13,444 nucleotides of DNA from assembly GCA_025453415.1 (NCBI GenBank), contig JALOQL010000018.1, forward strand, positions 1 to 13,444, given 5' to 3'. The notes under the pieces are model-generated. The model worked only from the letters and a program-made list of their open reading frames with translations. It was not told the DNA's origin and did not search any database. The stretch is from Minisyncoccota bacterium. Lineage in GTDB: Bacteria; Patescibacteriota; Minisyncoccia; Minisyncoccales; UBA5738. Positions 13,254 through 13,444 of the stretch are shown one piece after another; the first letter of the stretch is position 1; each line of letters begins with the position of its first letter. The position numbers were made by a program, and so were the translations under genes.

Positions 13254-13444
13254 ATGGATAAGAATCAGGAAAAATTCAGTCGGATCTACGACGGCTGCGT
13301 GGAACAGATCTACCGGTTCGTGTTTTTGCGTGTCAGTTCAAAGGAATTGGCGCAGGATATTACCTCGGAAACCTTTGCCAAGTGTTGGGATAGCTTTAAA
13401 GATGACCCCGCCGGGATCGAGAATCCGCGGGCTTTTTTGTACCG
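13254..13444 (+). CDS. ECF-type RNA polymerase sigma factor, N-terminal part (runs off window)
   Basis: 63 complete codons from the ATG at 13254, then the window ends. Residues 8-45 match sigma-70 region 2: FSRIYDGCVEQIYRFVFLRV, then KELAQDITSETFAKCWDSF, then ENPRAFLY. This region binds core polymerase and the -10 element, and the DITSETF stretch is the typical ECF region-2 signature (family form D.T.E.F). Region 4 is outside the window, so the group cannot be assigned. The gene has its own promoter and lies just after the winged-helix protein, which could act on the same regulon. No anti-sigma gene is visible on this side. Confidence 0.85.
   Translation, partial: MDKNQEKFSRIYDGCVEQIYRFVFLRVSSKELAQDITSETFAKCWDSFKDDPAGIENPRAFLY

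Noticed and set aside
13204..13444. An ATG at 13204 opening a second frame through the sigma factor start
   Set aside because: The frame is out of phase with the clear region-2 sigma motifs and its translation resembles nothing.

Overview
The window looks like a stretch of a Candidate Phyla Radiation (Patescibacteria, probably Parcubacteria-type) chromosome. This is inferred from style rather than from a marker gene. Every gene is on the + strand and tightly packed. Most starts lack a Shine-Dalgarno sequence, and two promoters sit so close to the ATG that the mRNA should be leaderless. Many small membrane-anchored proteins are unassignable, there is a lamin-tail-domain protein, and UGA acts as a normal stop (which argues against Gracilibacteria and SR1).

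Region 1 (1-1817): an EamA-type membrane transporter followed at 6 bp by a coiled-coil protein with possible bactofilin-like beta repeats. A GC-rich run of three hairpins and an intrinsic terminator follow. Region 2 (1818-2816): a membrane-anchored clan-A glycoside hydrolase expressed from a probable leaderless promoter.

Region 3 (2817-7880): an envelope and protein-quality-control block. It holds an intact HtrA serine protease with PDZ domain, a ClpB disaggregase, and 7 bp later an HtrA-fold protein that has lost all three catalytic residues. The intergenic spaces before the transporter, htrA and clpB each hold a degenerate 7-nt repeat array that folds back on itself. The word differs in each but the 7-nt register is the same.

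Region 4 (7840-11450): the most unusual part. A two-gene cassette (a small membrane protein A plus a 122-residue helical protein B) occurs twice, as A1-B1 and A2-B2, around a DUF4143-type AAA ATPase. B1 and B2 are about 77% identical, while A1 and A2 keep only a similar layout. Each unit has its own promoter, and the ATPase promoter is covered by two near-identical AT-rich palindromes 33 bp apart. Terminator hairpins with the same stem close the block on both sides.

Region 5 (11460-13444): a membrane-anchored lamin-tail-domain protein, a two-domain putative regulator (N-terminal helical bundle, C-terminal DeoR-like winged helix), and the 5' end of an ECF-type sigma factor cut off by the window edge.
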